A stretch of DNA of 64,000 bases from Flavobacterium ginsengisoli. GTDB lineage: Bacteria > Bacteroidota > Bacteroidia > Flavobacteriales > Flavobacteriaceae. Within the stretch, counting starts at the first letter, position 1, and every line of letters begins with the position of its first letter. This document shows, piece by piece, positions 40,708 to 49,691 of this stretch. The translations under genes and the position numbers were made by a program. The stretch spans positions 3,047,001 through 3,111,000 of the forward strand of contig NZ_CP121110.1 in assembly GCF_029625315.1 (NCBI RefSeq), read 5' to 3'. Below the pieces are notes generated by a model. It ran no database searches, had not been told where the DNA came from, and saw only the letters and a list, made by a program, of their open reading frames with translations.

Positions 40708-40780
40708 GGTACCTTAGCTCAGATGGTAGAGCAATGGACTGAAAATCCATGTGTCCCTGGTTCGATCCCTGGAGGTACCA
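40708..40780 (+). tRNA. tRNA-Phe (anticodon GAA)
   Basis: 73 nt. Acceptor arms GGTACCT / AGGTACC with discriminator A, D-arm AGCTCAGATGGTAGAGC, anticodon arm TGGACTGAAAATCCA with GAA in the loop, and TpsiC arm CCCTGGTTCGATCCCTGG. The 3' CCA is not encoded (the next bases are CGA). Confidence 0.97.
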
Positions 40781-40782
40781 CG

Positions 40783-40809
40783 AAACCCACTCAACCGAGT
40801 GGGTTTTTT
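40783..40809 (+). terminator. tRNA-Phe terminator
   Basis: Stem AAACCCACTC / GAGTGGGTTT with loop AACC and a T6 tract, directly after the tRNA. Confidence 0.85.
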
Positions 40810-40901
40810 GTTTTTTATACTTTTCTGTTTTTTAATCACAATCCCTATAGTCATGGATAATGTCATTAAGTTAATTTTTTTTGTATTAATTTTTTGAATA
40901 G

Positions 40902-41076
40902 CCTCCAGCTTCAGCTGGAGGTATTTAACAAACGAACAATAAGGCTTTAGCCAAATCATGCATTTTCGGCTAAAGCCATTCCGATTTCTTTTTATTCAAA
41001 CTCCAGCTAAAGCTGGAGCCAATTCAAAAAAACTTTGCGAACCTTTGCGGTTTTTCTTTGCGTCTTTGCGGTTAAA
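40902..41076. repeat. Cluster of palindromic repeats
   Basis: Three palindromes in a row: CCTCCAGCTTCAGCTGGAGG (40902-40921); GGCTTTAGCC (40943-40952) paired with GGCTAAAGCC (40968-40977); CTCCAGCTAAAGCTGGAG (41001-41018). Then come tandem CTTTGCG units (41034-41076) sharing CTTTGCGGTTAAA with the inverted repeat at 12961-13117. No gene in the 390-nt gap from tRNA-Phe to 41200. These look like dispersed hairpin-type elements. Confidence 0.75.
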
Positions 41077-41162
41077 CTCAAAAGTCAACAAATTAATAGT
41101 TTTTGTTAAAAAAGTATTGACTGAATAAAAAATAATCTTCTATATTCGTAAAACTGTATTTT

Positions 41163-41170
41163 TATATTTG
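41163..41170 (+). promoter_or_regulatory. Possible promoter -7 element (TATATTTG)
   Basis: Matches TAnnTTTG, 29 nt before the MHS transporter ATG; -33 TTG not evident. Confidence 0.4.
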
Positions 41171-41199
41171 ATTTATTAACAAGATCTCAAAGCAGTTTT

Positions 41200-42693
41200 A
41201 TGAGCAAAACTTCTACTAAGGGCATTTGGAAAGTAATTTCGGCCTCTTCTATGGGCACCATGATCGAATGGTATGACTTTTACATTTTTGGCAGTTTGGC
41301 TGTCGTTATTTCAACAAAATTTTTCCCAAGTGACAATCCAACCGCTGCGTTTTTATCTACTTTGGCCACATTTGTCGCCGGATTTGTAGTTCGCCCATTT
41401 GGAGCTTTATTCTTTGGAAGACTTGGTGATATCATTGGACGTAAATATACTTTTATGGCTACCTTATTATTAATGGGTGGTTCCACTTTCTTAATTGGAT
41501 GTATTCCGAGTTATGAAACAATTGGCTTTTTAGCTCCTTTATTGGTTTTGATTTTACGTCTACTTCAAGGACTTGCTCTTGGAGGAGAATATGGCGGAGC
41601 AGCCACATATGTTGCAGAACATGCGCCACCAGGAGAAAAAGGATATTGGACTTCTTGGATTCAGACAACTGCTACTGTTGGTTTATTTATTTCTTTAATG
41701 GTTATTCTAGCAACCAAAAGCGCGCTTTCTGCAGAAAATTTTGACTTATGGGGATGGCGTGTTCCTTTTTGGGTTTCAATCGCTATGGTTGGAGTTTCCT
41801 ACTTAATTCGAAAAAACATGGATGAATCTCCTGTTTTCGCGAAAGCTAAAAAAGAAGGAACAACAAGTACAAATCCGTTAAAGGAAAGCTTTGGAAATAG
41901 GTACAATTTAAAGTTTGTTCTTTTGGCTTTGTTCGGAGCCACAATGGGACAAGGTGTTGTTTGGTACACGGGGCAATTCTACGCTATGAGCTTTATGAAA
42001 ACAGTAATGAATGTCGATTCTTCACAAGTAGACGAATTATTGGGAATTGCCCTTTTAATTGGAACACCATTTTTTATTGTTTTTGGATGGTTAAGTGATA
42101 AAGTGGGCCGCAAATATATTATGATGTTTGGAATGTTGCTCGCTATTTTATCGTACAGATCTATTTATACAGCAATGTATAACACAACAGATATCAGTCA
42201 AAAAACAGAAATTGTAGAAAATCCTAGAGAAACTACTGAAAAGAAAGCTGATGGGAGTTCTGTTACAATAAGTCAAAAAAAGTACACTGACGGCACAACC
42301 ATGATCGAAAAAAAACGTACATGGATAAAAAAGATGTACAAACAAATATTTCAATCCAAATAACTTCAAGTGATAAATGGGCTTTAATTTTTTTGGTTTT
42401 TATTCAGGTGCTTTTCGTAACAATGGTTTATGGTCCAATTGCAAGCATTTTTAGTTGAGATGTTTCCAACCAAAATTAGATACACCTCTATGTCACTGCC
42501 TTATCATGTAGGAAATGGAATTTTTGGCGGATTGCTTCCCGCTATTTCTACTTATTTTGTATCACACGCCAAAACAGCAGGCAAAACCGATTATTATTTG
42601 GACGGATTATGGTATCCGATAATTATTGCTGGAATCTGCTTTGTTATTGGAATGATTTATATTGACAACAAAAACAAAATTACTCACCTTTAA
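41200..42693 (+). CDS. MFS transporter, metabolite:H+ symporter (MHS) family
   Basis: About 497 residues. Start of the MHS type: SMGTMIEWYDFYIFGSLAVV, FVVRPFGALFFGRLGDIIGR, GGEYGGAATYVAEHAPPGEK; after the break MFPTKIRYTSMSLPYHVGNG and FGGLLPAIST. A long, charged loop of about 70 residues (DISQKTEIVENPRE, SQKKYTDGTTMIEKK) sits between helices in the second half and is unusual for the family. Two breaks: an A8 run (42308-42315; nine expected) and GCAAGC (42441-42446; GCAGC restores YGPIAAFLVEMF). Substrate unknown; relatives carry proline/betaine, dicarboxylates or sugars. Confidence 0.87.
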
Positions 42694-42706
42694 AATTTAT
42701 TAAAAA

Positions 42707-42955
42707 ATGAATGCGATTAAACAGGTTTTAGGGGCGTTATGGATTGCTTTGGCTGCAGCTGCCGCCTATTTTTGCGTGTTTGAATTTGGTTTGCCAAAAC
42801 TTCTTTCAGATCAACAAGACGATTTGGTATTTGGTGTAATTATTTTATTTATACTAACTCCGCTTATTGTAATGGGATTAGGAACATTTGGATATTACTC
42901 TTTGATCGGAGAATACAACGAACCTAAAAAGAAAAAACAAATAAAACAATCATAG
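42707..42955 (+). CDS. Small two-helix membrane protein (DUF6814-like)
   Basis: 82 residues, two transmembrane segments (ALWIALAAAAAYFCVFEFGL and VIILFILTPLIVMGLGTFGY) and a basic tail (EPKKKKQIKQ). It follows the MHS transporter by 13 nt. Such small proteins are regular companions of this transporter in Bacteroidota; I recall the family as DUF6814 but could not check. Possibly an accessory subunit. Confidence 0.75.
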   Translation: MNAIKQVLGALWIALAAAAAYFCVFEFGLPKLLSDQQDDLVFGVIILFILTPLIVMGLGTFGYYSLIGEYNEPKKKKQIKQS

Positions 42956-43044
42956 TTAAATCATAAAATTAGTGTCTGATAATTAGACAACCCCAAAAAG
43001 ACATTAAAATATTAAAATAAGACATTTATAGCAAAAAACTACTC

Positions 43045-43082
43045 AAAAAAAAGGCTGTCCATTTCTAGACAGCCCTTTTTCA
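43045..43082. terminator. Bidirectional terminator
   Basis: Stem AAAGGCTGTC / GACAGCCCTT, loop 8 nt, A run before and T run after; it lies between the convergent DUF6814-like and amylase genes. Confidence 0.85.
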
Positions 43083-43095
43083 TTACTAACCAAAC

Positions 43096-45972
43096 CTAAT
43101 TTTTAATAAATTTCACAATGCGAACTTTATTATTCTCGTCAAACGTTTTTACAAGATATAAACCAGAAGTTAAACCACTAACTGAGAATTGATAATCTGC
43201 ATTTCCGTTTGTATTGAATGTTTTCACTAATTGTCCTATAATAGAATAGATATCCACTTTTGAAGTTGCAAAACCTAAAGTAAAATAATCGGAAACAGGA
43301 TTTGGATACAGGTTGACCTGATTTCCTTTTTCAAAATCTTCTATTGCCAAATTTGCTTGTTTATTACCATAAATTCTATATTCTCCTGGAGCTAGACTAA
43401 TTGGAGTATTTACATTGGTAACATTTATCGTTGAATTATCCATTAAGTTATACCAAGCCCCAGTGTATTGAAATGCTGGAATCATATTTTGTGCAGTTGT
43501 TTCAAAATTTGCCAAAATCACAACATCTTTAAGCTGAGTCGAAGCCAAGCTGCTGTTTGTAATTTTGATATTTACTGTCAAAGTAGTGGTATTTACCATT
43601 GTTGCTGTCCCTAAAAATACAGGTTCTGTCTTTTTAAGTGTGATCATTTTAGCCCAGTCATTGTATATTTTATTTCGATTTGAATCGCCAAGCCAATTTT
43701 CTGTCCATTGTGGTTGTGGTTTTGTATCTAATTTACAATCTCCTGGAGTTGTTGTTGTTTCATCATTTACCGTTCCGTTATTACAGCTAAAAATAGAATC
43801 ATCCATTCCTAATTCTCCAAAATGCCAAATCATTTTAGGTCCAGGAATTAATAAAGAAACTGCTCCAATTGCAGACATTCTAGATAAGGCTGTATTTAAT
43901 GTTTTTACATTATAACTTCCGTTTGAAGCTCCATACTGTACATTTTTATACATCAAACGTTCTTCATCGTGACTTTCGGCATAACCCATTAAACGATTGG
44001 CAGTAAATCCACGGCTTGTGCTATTCATTCTATAAATGTTGCTTTCAGACGCATATCCCATTGACAATTGATTGTATTCTTTTGTCATTTTCCCCCACAT
44101 CATCACGCCTTTACTTGGTGTTTCGCTAACACGATAATTTGCCCATTGCTGTTCTTCGGCATCAGTTCCTAAGTGTTCGAAAATAGTATAATGTGTCGGG
44201 TCTAAACTCCACGAATAGTCGGCATATTTTTTCAAAACATCTACTCTATCTTGCTGATAGCTATTTGTACAACTTTCGTTTGAAGCTGTACATGCTTGCG
44301 TAAATCCTTTTGTCAAATCCCAACGGAAACCATCAATTTTATATTCTTCAATCCATTGTTTAATAACACGATTTACATAGTATTGTGTTTTTAATGATTG
44401 GTGATTAAAATCTTCACCAACACTATAAGTATGTTTTGCTACTGTATTAAAATATGGATTTTCTGTTGTAGGTGACCCGAAACCATCTCCATCAGGATCA
44501 TTCATCCACATTCTTACCATAGGATTTCTTCCAAAAGCGTGATTTAATGCAACATCCAGAATTACTGCAATTCCGTTTTGGTGGCACAGATCAATAAATT
44601 CTTTTAATTTATCCGAAGTTCCATAAAACTTATCTAAAGCCATATGAAATGAAGTATTATAACCCCAACTTTCATTGCCTTCAAATTCCATTACTGGCAT
44701 TAATTCAATTGCATTGATTTTTAGATTTTTAAAATAATCTATTTTATCAATTAAACTTTGATAGCTTCTTGATGCATCAAAATCACGAACCAAAACTTCA
44801 TAAACGACTAATTTTTCTTTTTGAGGTTTATCAAAATTAGTCACCTTCCAATTGTAAGGGGTTTGCCCTGTTTTTAAAACTGTAACTTCAAAATTTTGCC
44901 CTGCAGGATAAACTGGCATATTTGGATATTTTGATGCAGGAATTGAAGAATCATCATAAGGTGATAAAACTAAGGTTGAATACGGATCTGCTGTTTTTAC
45001 TATTGATGGTGAATTTGCAATTGGAGTTGTATCTACAACCCAATATTGGTACGTATTATTTACACCTGAGACCAAACCTGTTAATTCTAGCCAAAATTTA
45101 CCCGAAGAAGGATCTTTTTTCATAGCATAAGCCGACGTTGGTCGCCAGTTATTGAAACTTCCAGCAACATAAACAAAATCTTTAAGAGGTGCATCTAATA
45201 CTAAAGTTGCTTTTGTGGCATCTGAAGCGTTATAATTAATTCCATCAACTAAGCCTGTCGGCATAGCCTGAGAAACAGTATTTGGATTTACAACTACTGC
45301 AAATTTCTTTGAGACTGTAGTTGTACCTTGAGTTGCAATTAGCTCATAGCTTTGATTGCTTATAATATTGGTATGCGTATACGAATAGCTTGAAGTACTG
45401 GCATTTGTATTTATGGTTACTCCATTAGCTTTTAAAGTATAACTGCCTGCTCCACCTGTATTTGTTGTCGCAATATTAAAACTTGAACCAGATGAAACAA
45501 TTGAAGTGCTATTTTCGGCTGGAGAAGTCAAGGTAACTTGAAAAGATCCTACGCTAACAAAAAAATCAGAACATGATGGAGCCAATTTTAAGGTCTGGCT
45601 TCCATTTGCATTTCTAAATACAATTCCCATTTTTGTCGCCGCCGATTGCTGTGTAGCAGTCAACCCAAAATAAACGCTCGGTGTAATGGTAATGCTCCAA
45701 GTTCCGTTTGTTTCTTTTGTCATTAGGCCAACACCGTCGTCAGCCCCCCAATTTCCTTTAACAACTTGCCAAGCATTTGCTTCGTTACCTATACCTGCAT
45801 GCATATATACTTTGGTAGGACTTGTTCCCATTGTATTACATGTACCCGATGCAAATGAAGCTGTTATTTTGATCTGTTGATTAACCTGAAACACAGCTGG
45901 AGACACTGTTATCTGTTGAGCATCAGCAATAATCGACAATAAAAAGAAAATAAAAAGTAAAGTTTTTTTCAT
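43096..45972 (-). CDS. Secreted GH13 alpha-amylase with T9SS C-terminal sorting domain
   Basis: 958 residues from the ATG at 45972 (signal MKKTLLFIFFLLSIIADAQ; a longer ORF starts at 45993). Residues about 20-150 form an E-set/CBM-like domain, about 240-360 a CBM48-like domain (FVYVAGSFNNWRPTSAYAMK), then the GH13 barrel: AIELMPVMEFEGNESWGYNT, GIAVILDVALNHAFG, IDGFRWDLTKGFTQA (nucleophile Asp), IFEHLGTDAEE (acid Glu) and YAESHDEERLMY. C-terminal 75 residues are a Por/T9SS type A sorting tail (NLYPNPVSDYFTLGF). Extracellular starch degradation, the SusG-like function of this locus. Confidence 0.93.
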   Translation of the reverse strand: MKKTLLFIFFLLSIIADAQQITVSPAVFQVNQQIKITASFASGTCNTMGTSPTKVYMHAGIGNEANAWQVVKGNWGADDGVGLMTKETNGTWSITITPSVYFGLTATQQSAATKMGIVFRNANGSQTLKLAPSCSDFFVSVGSFQVTLTSPAENSTSIVSSGSSFNIATTNTGGAGSYTLKANGVTINTNASTSSYSYTHTNIISNQSYELIATQGTTTVSKKFAVVVNPNTVSQAMPTGLVDGINYNASDATKATLVLDAPLKDFVYVAGSFNNWRPTSAYAMKKDPSSGKFWLELTGLVSGVNNTYQYWVVDTTPIANSPSIVKTADPYSTLVLSPYDDSSIPASKYPNMPVYPAGQNFEVTVLKTGQTPYNWKVTNFDKPQKEKLVVYEVLVRDFDASRSYQSLIDKIDYFKNLKINAIELMPVMEFEGNESWGYNTSFHMALDKFYGTSDKLKEFIDLCHQNGIAVILDVALNHAFGRNPMVRMWMNDPDGDGFGSPTTENPYFNTVAKHTYSVGEDFNHQSLKTQYYVNRVIKQWIEEYKIDGFRWDLTKGFTQACTASNESCTNSYQQDRVDVLKKYADYSWSLDPTHYTIFEHLGTDAEEQQWANYRVSETPSKGVMMWGKMTKEYNQLSMGYASESNIYRMNSTSRGFTANRLMGYAESHDEERLMYKNVQYGASNGSYNVKTLNTALSRMSAIGAVSLLIPGPKMIWHFGELGMDDSIFSCNNGTVNDETTTTPGDCKLDTKPQPQWTENWLGDSNRNKIYNDWAKMITLKKTEPVFLGTATMVNTTTLTVNIKITNSSLASTQLKDVVILANFETTAQNMIPAFQYTGAWYNLMDNSTINVTNVNTPISLAPGEYRIYGNKQANLAIEDFEKGNQVNLYPNPVSDYFTLGFATSKVDIYSIIGQLVKTFNTNGNADYQFSVSGLTSGLYLVKTFDENNKVRIVKFIKN

Positions 45973-46044
45973 ATTTAAATAATGATTAATCAAGCAAAAA
46001 ATTGAGATAATTAATAAAGGTATCTTATTAAGTCGAGAACTTGG

Positions 46045-46096
46045 AGAAGCGCTTCTAAAATAGACTTACGACAACGTTGTAGTGTTTAAAACTTTA
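46045..46096 (-). promoter_or_regulatory. Amylase upstream region with LacI-type operator
   Basis: The block 46068-46095 (ACGACAACGTTGTAGTG, then TTTAAAACTTT) matches the block at 60428-60455 upstream of susC at 25 of 28 positions with identical spacing. It contains the palindrome ACAACGTTGT. A second palindrome AGAAGCGCTTCT lies at 46045-46056. Both are of LacI-family operator type; the LacI gene at 60546 is the obvious candidate. Binding is inferred. Confidence 0.65.
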
Positions 46097-46175
46097 TAAT
46101 AAATCTCTGAAAATTATTATAAAAACAAAATTCAGTATGCTTCATTTTTTAAGTAAAAAAATCAGAACTCCATAT

Positions 46176-47470
46176 TTATCTTTGAACTAATTTTCTAAAT
46201 TGATAAAAAACACGTTCAATGAGGCGCATTTCATCAGTAATGATATCTGCAGATCCTGTCAATTCTTTATCAAATTTTATACTTCTGCCATAGCTAGTTT
46301 GAAGTCCATTAGGCATGGCTACTTCAATAAAATAATTTCCTTCTTTGTCTGCTATTGTCGACATAGACTGAACACGGCCTTCCAGCATTCCGTATTCTTG
46401 AAAAGGATAATTATCTAATTTTATTAGAACCTTTTGATTTTGCCTTATTTTACCTGTATTCTGCGACGGAACTTTTAGACTACTTATATATTGTCCTTGA
46501 TTTTCTGGCAATACTGTTGCAAACAAGTCACCTGCTTTTATGAGCTGATTTTCTTTCCATGAATTTTGAAATTTAAAAACTCCATCATAATTGGCTTGAA
46601 ATAAATAATTCTGTTTCCAGATTCGAATGCTTTTTTCAATTCATCTAATGCTTGAAATAAAGAAGCCAAATTAGTAACGTCTGCTTTCTTTTGAGAAATT
46701 TCACTGGCTACTACTTGTTTTTTTGCTTGTTCTATTGCTTCTCTTTGTTGAGAAATGGCTGTATTTATCTGATCATAGCTTTGCTTAGCTTGTAAATTAT
46801 TTGCTTTTTGAACATCTAAATCATACTTTGAAATAACTCCTTTTTCATAAAGCTGCAACGATCTTTGATATTGAACATCGCTCAAAGAAAGCTTAACTTT
46901 CTCTAATTTTTGCTGCCCGTATAGCGATTCTAATCGGTTTTTGTTTTCTGTTTGCGAACTTTTACCTGCATTTATTTCTTCGGAATAAGGATGTAGTTTT
47001 TGATTCAATTCGTTTTCGATATAAGCTTTATGGAATTGACTAAATGAAGATTGAATATCTCCTAGCTGTAAATTGCTCATTTCTTGAAAAGGGAAATAAA
47101 ACGCTTGATAATCTAATGGAATTGAAGACACCATTTTATCTAATTTTAAAACATCTTCAAAATTGGCAGTACTTTCTAAAATTGCAAGAACATCATCTTT
47201 TTTAACCTGTGAAGAATTAGGCATGTACAATTTTACAATTCTTGAATTGACTTTTGATTCTAATCGTTCTGGCGGATAATTAGATGTTACCATTGCTTTT
47301 GCAGGTATTACATCTGGATATTTAATAAACCAACTTCCAATAATAAATAAGAGTATCACTCCAAATACAATAGAAATACCATAACGAACAATCCATGCTG
47401 GAGGATTTGACAATACTTCCTGCACGGCCTCAGAACGCAACTCTAAATCATCTAAAACTTTTGATGCCAT
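46176..47470 (-). CDS. HlyD-family secretion adaptor of the peptide exporter
   Basis: About 431 residues. A short cytoplasmic N-terminus with SNPPAWIVRYGISIVFGVIL, one transmembrane helix, then a biotinyl-lipoyl half (NSRIVKLYMPNSSQVKKDDV), a coiled-coil hairpin (ISQQREAIEQAKKQVVASEI) and, after the break, IKAGDLFATVLPENQGQYIS with the beta-barrel domain. One base is missing near 46618-46622; restoring it gives AFESWKQNYLFQANYDGVFK. Together with the ABC exporter 25 nt upstream it forms the periplasmic conduit of a type I-like peptide secretion system. Last gene of the cluster. Confidence 0.87.
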
Positions 47471-47495
47471 TTTGTTATCTTATATTAACAGGAAA

Positions 47496-49691
47496 CTAGT
47501 TTCCTAATTCTAATTGATTTTTCACTAATTCGTAATAATTTCTTTGAGCAAGAACGAGCTCTTTGTGTGTGCCTATTTCGACTATTCTTCCTTTTTCTAA
47601 AACTACAATCTGGTCTGCGTTTTTTACAGTTGATAAACGATGAGCGATAATTACTGCTGTTTTCCCAACCAAAAACTGATTTAGATTTTCCATAATTATC
47701 TTCTCATTATTAGCATCTAGAGAAGAAGTGGCTTCATCAAAAAACAAATAATCAGGGTTTTTATAAACTGCTCTTGCAATCAAAAGCCTTTGTTTCTGTC
47801 CGCCCGAAATTCCAGTTCCTTCATTTCCTATTTTAGTATTGTACGAAAGCGGAAGAGATTCAATAAACTCTTTGATATTGGCAGTTTCAATAGCATGCAG
47901 TAATTTTTTCTTGTCGATATAATCTTCTCCAACCGCTATATTATTTGCAATTGTATCATTAAAAATGAATCCATCCTGCATTACAACACCGCATTTTCCT
48001 CTCCAAGCACTTGGAGAAATAGTACTAAACTTCATATTCCCCAAAACGATTTCTCCTGCATTTGGCTCATAAAATTTCATCAAAAGCTTTAGTAAAGTTG
48101 TTTTACCGCTGCCGCTTGTTCCTACTATTGCGGTTGTTTTTTGTTTTGGTATTAACAGATTTAAATTTTCTAGAACATAATCCTGACTTCCTGTATACTT
48201 AAAAGATATATTTTTTACAAAAACATCAGAATGTGATAAATCGTGATTTTTAGGATTTAAAGCATCCTCTTCATCTTCTTTGTCATGAATTTCGCCTAAT
48301 CGTTCTAAACTTATTTTAGCATCTTGAAGAGATCTCACAAAACCTACCATCTGCATTAAAGGGCTATTTAATTGTCCGATAATATATTGTACAGACAGCA
48401 TCATCCCGAGAGTTAAATCTCCTTTAACCACAAGGGTTGCAGAAAAAAAAGTAATTAATAAATCTTTTAAGTGATTAATAAAATTTGACCCAACAGATTG
48501 CCATTGCTCCAAAGTCAGGGCTTGAATATTAACTTTAAAAAGACGAATCTGAACAAACTCCCAGCCCCATCGTTTTTGCTTTTCGGCATTATGCATTTTT
48601 ATTTCCTGCATTCCGTTTATAAGCTCGATTACTTTAGATTGCTCGTTTGAAACCTGAGAGAAACGTTTATAATCTAGTTCTTTTCTTTTTTTCAAAAAAA
48701 ACAAAATCCAACTGAGATAAACACTACTTCCAATTAAAAAAACCAAAAACAATTGCAGATTATAAAAAGCCAGCACAAAACTAAAAACAACTAGATTTAA
48801 AAGTGAGAACATTACATTCAGCGAACTTCCTGTCAACAATTGCTCAATTCTTCTATTGTCTGCTATTCGCCGCATAATATCTCCAGTCATTCGACTATCA
48901 AAATAGCTAATCGGCAATTTCATCAGTTTAATAAAAAAATCAGAAACCAATGAAATATTTATTCTTGTACTTAAATGAAGCATAATCCAAGAACGCAACA
49001 CTTCTATTGCTGTCTGGCCTGCAAAAAGCATTAATTGAGCTAAAAGTATTAGATATATAAAGTTCAAATCTTGAGTCTGAATCCCGACATCGACAATACT
49101 TTGAGTAAGAAACGGAAACAGCAATGAAAACAAACTCGCCGCAGCCAATCCTATAATTAACTGAATTACTAGGCCTTTGTAACGAAACAAATATTTTGTC
49201 AGATAACTAAAGCTCCTTTTAGAGTTTTCATCGTCCCATTCGTTTTTATAAAATTCTGGAGTTGTTTCTAAAAAAAGGGCAACTCCTTCTTCTGTTTTTT
49301 CATGTGCATTTTTACCAATCCAAAACTTAATAAATTCTTCTTTAGAATAAATAATTAAACCGTGACTTGGATCTGAGACATAAACTTTGTCGTTTTTTAT
49401 TTTGTAAACCACAACAAAATGCTGACTATTCCAATGCACAATACAAGGCAAAGGCATTTCGTTTTGCAGAGTTTCAAAATTAGTTTTTAGCCCAAGCGTC
49501 CTAAAACCCAAAGCTTCTCCTGCATCGCTCAAACCTAAAAGACTGCTGCCTTCTCGAGTGGTTTCAGAAAGGTTTCGTATTTGTTGCAGTTCAATTACTT
49601 TTCCATAATATTTTGCAATAATACGTAAGCAGGTTGGGCCGCAATCTTTAGTGTCGGGCTGTTTGTAAAAAGGGAAAGAGGTAATTTTCAA
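47496..49691 (-). CDS. Peptidase-containing ABC transporter (C39, PCAT)
   Basis: 731 residues. N-terminal C39 peptidase (1-140): Cys17 in QPDTKDCGPTCLRIIAKYYG, His in VHWNSQHFVVVYK, Asp in VSDPSHGL; it cleaves double-glycine leaders. Then a six-helix transmembrane domain (about 165-440) and an ATPase: Walker A VGTSGSGKTTLLK, Q-loop VVMQDGFIF, signature GISGGQKQRLLIARA, Walker B YLFFDEATSSLDANN, H-loop IIAHRLSTV. The start is TTG at 49691, overlapping the TGA of the upstream gene, because no ATG occurs before residue 79. Its substrates are presumably the two leader peptides at 53904-54393. Confidence 0.95.
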   Translation of the reverse strand: MKITSFPFYKQPDTKDCGPTCLRIIAKYYGKVIELQQIRNLSETTREGSSLLGLSDAGEALGFRTLGLKTNFETLQNEMPLPCIVHWNSQHFVVVYKIKNDKVYVSDPSHGLIIYSKEEFIKFWIGKNAHEKTEEGVALFLETTPEFYKNEWDDENSKRSFSYLTKYLFRYKGLVIQLIIGLAAASLFSLLFPFLTQSIVDVGIQTQDLNFIYLILLAQLMLFAGQTAIEVLRSWIMLHLSTRINISLVSDFFIKLMKLPISYFDSRMTGDIMRRIADNRRIEQLLTGSSLNVMFSLLNLVVFSFVLAFYNLQLFLVFLIGSSVYLSWILFFLKKRKELDYKRFSQVSNEQSKVIELINGMQEIKMHNAEKQKRWGWEFVQIRLFKVNIQALTLEQWQSVGSNFINHLKDLLITFFSATLVVKGDLTLGMMLSVQYIIGQLNSPLMQMVGFVRSLQDAKISLERLGEIHDKEDEEDALNPKNHDLSHSDVFVKNISFKYTGSQDYVLENLNLLIPKQKTTAIVGTSGSGKTTLLKLLMKFYEPNAGEIVLGNMKFSTISPSAWRGKCGVVMQDGFIFNDTIANNIAVGEDYIDKKKLLHAIETANIKEFIESLPLSYNTKIGNEGTGISGGQKQRLLIARAVYKNPDYLFFDEATSSLDANNEKIIMENLNQFLVGKTAVIIAHRLSTVKNADQIVVLEKGRIVEIGTHKELVLAQRNYYELVKNQLELGN

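Noticed and set aside
40714-40959. Minus-strand 81-residue ORF over the tRNA
   Set aside because: It is the complement of tRNA-Phe and adjacent repeats.
43565-43915. Plus-strand 116-residue ORF inside the amylase
   Set aside because: Antisense shadow of a well-supported GH13 gene without its own signals.
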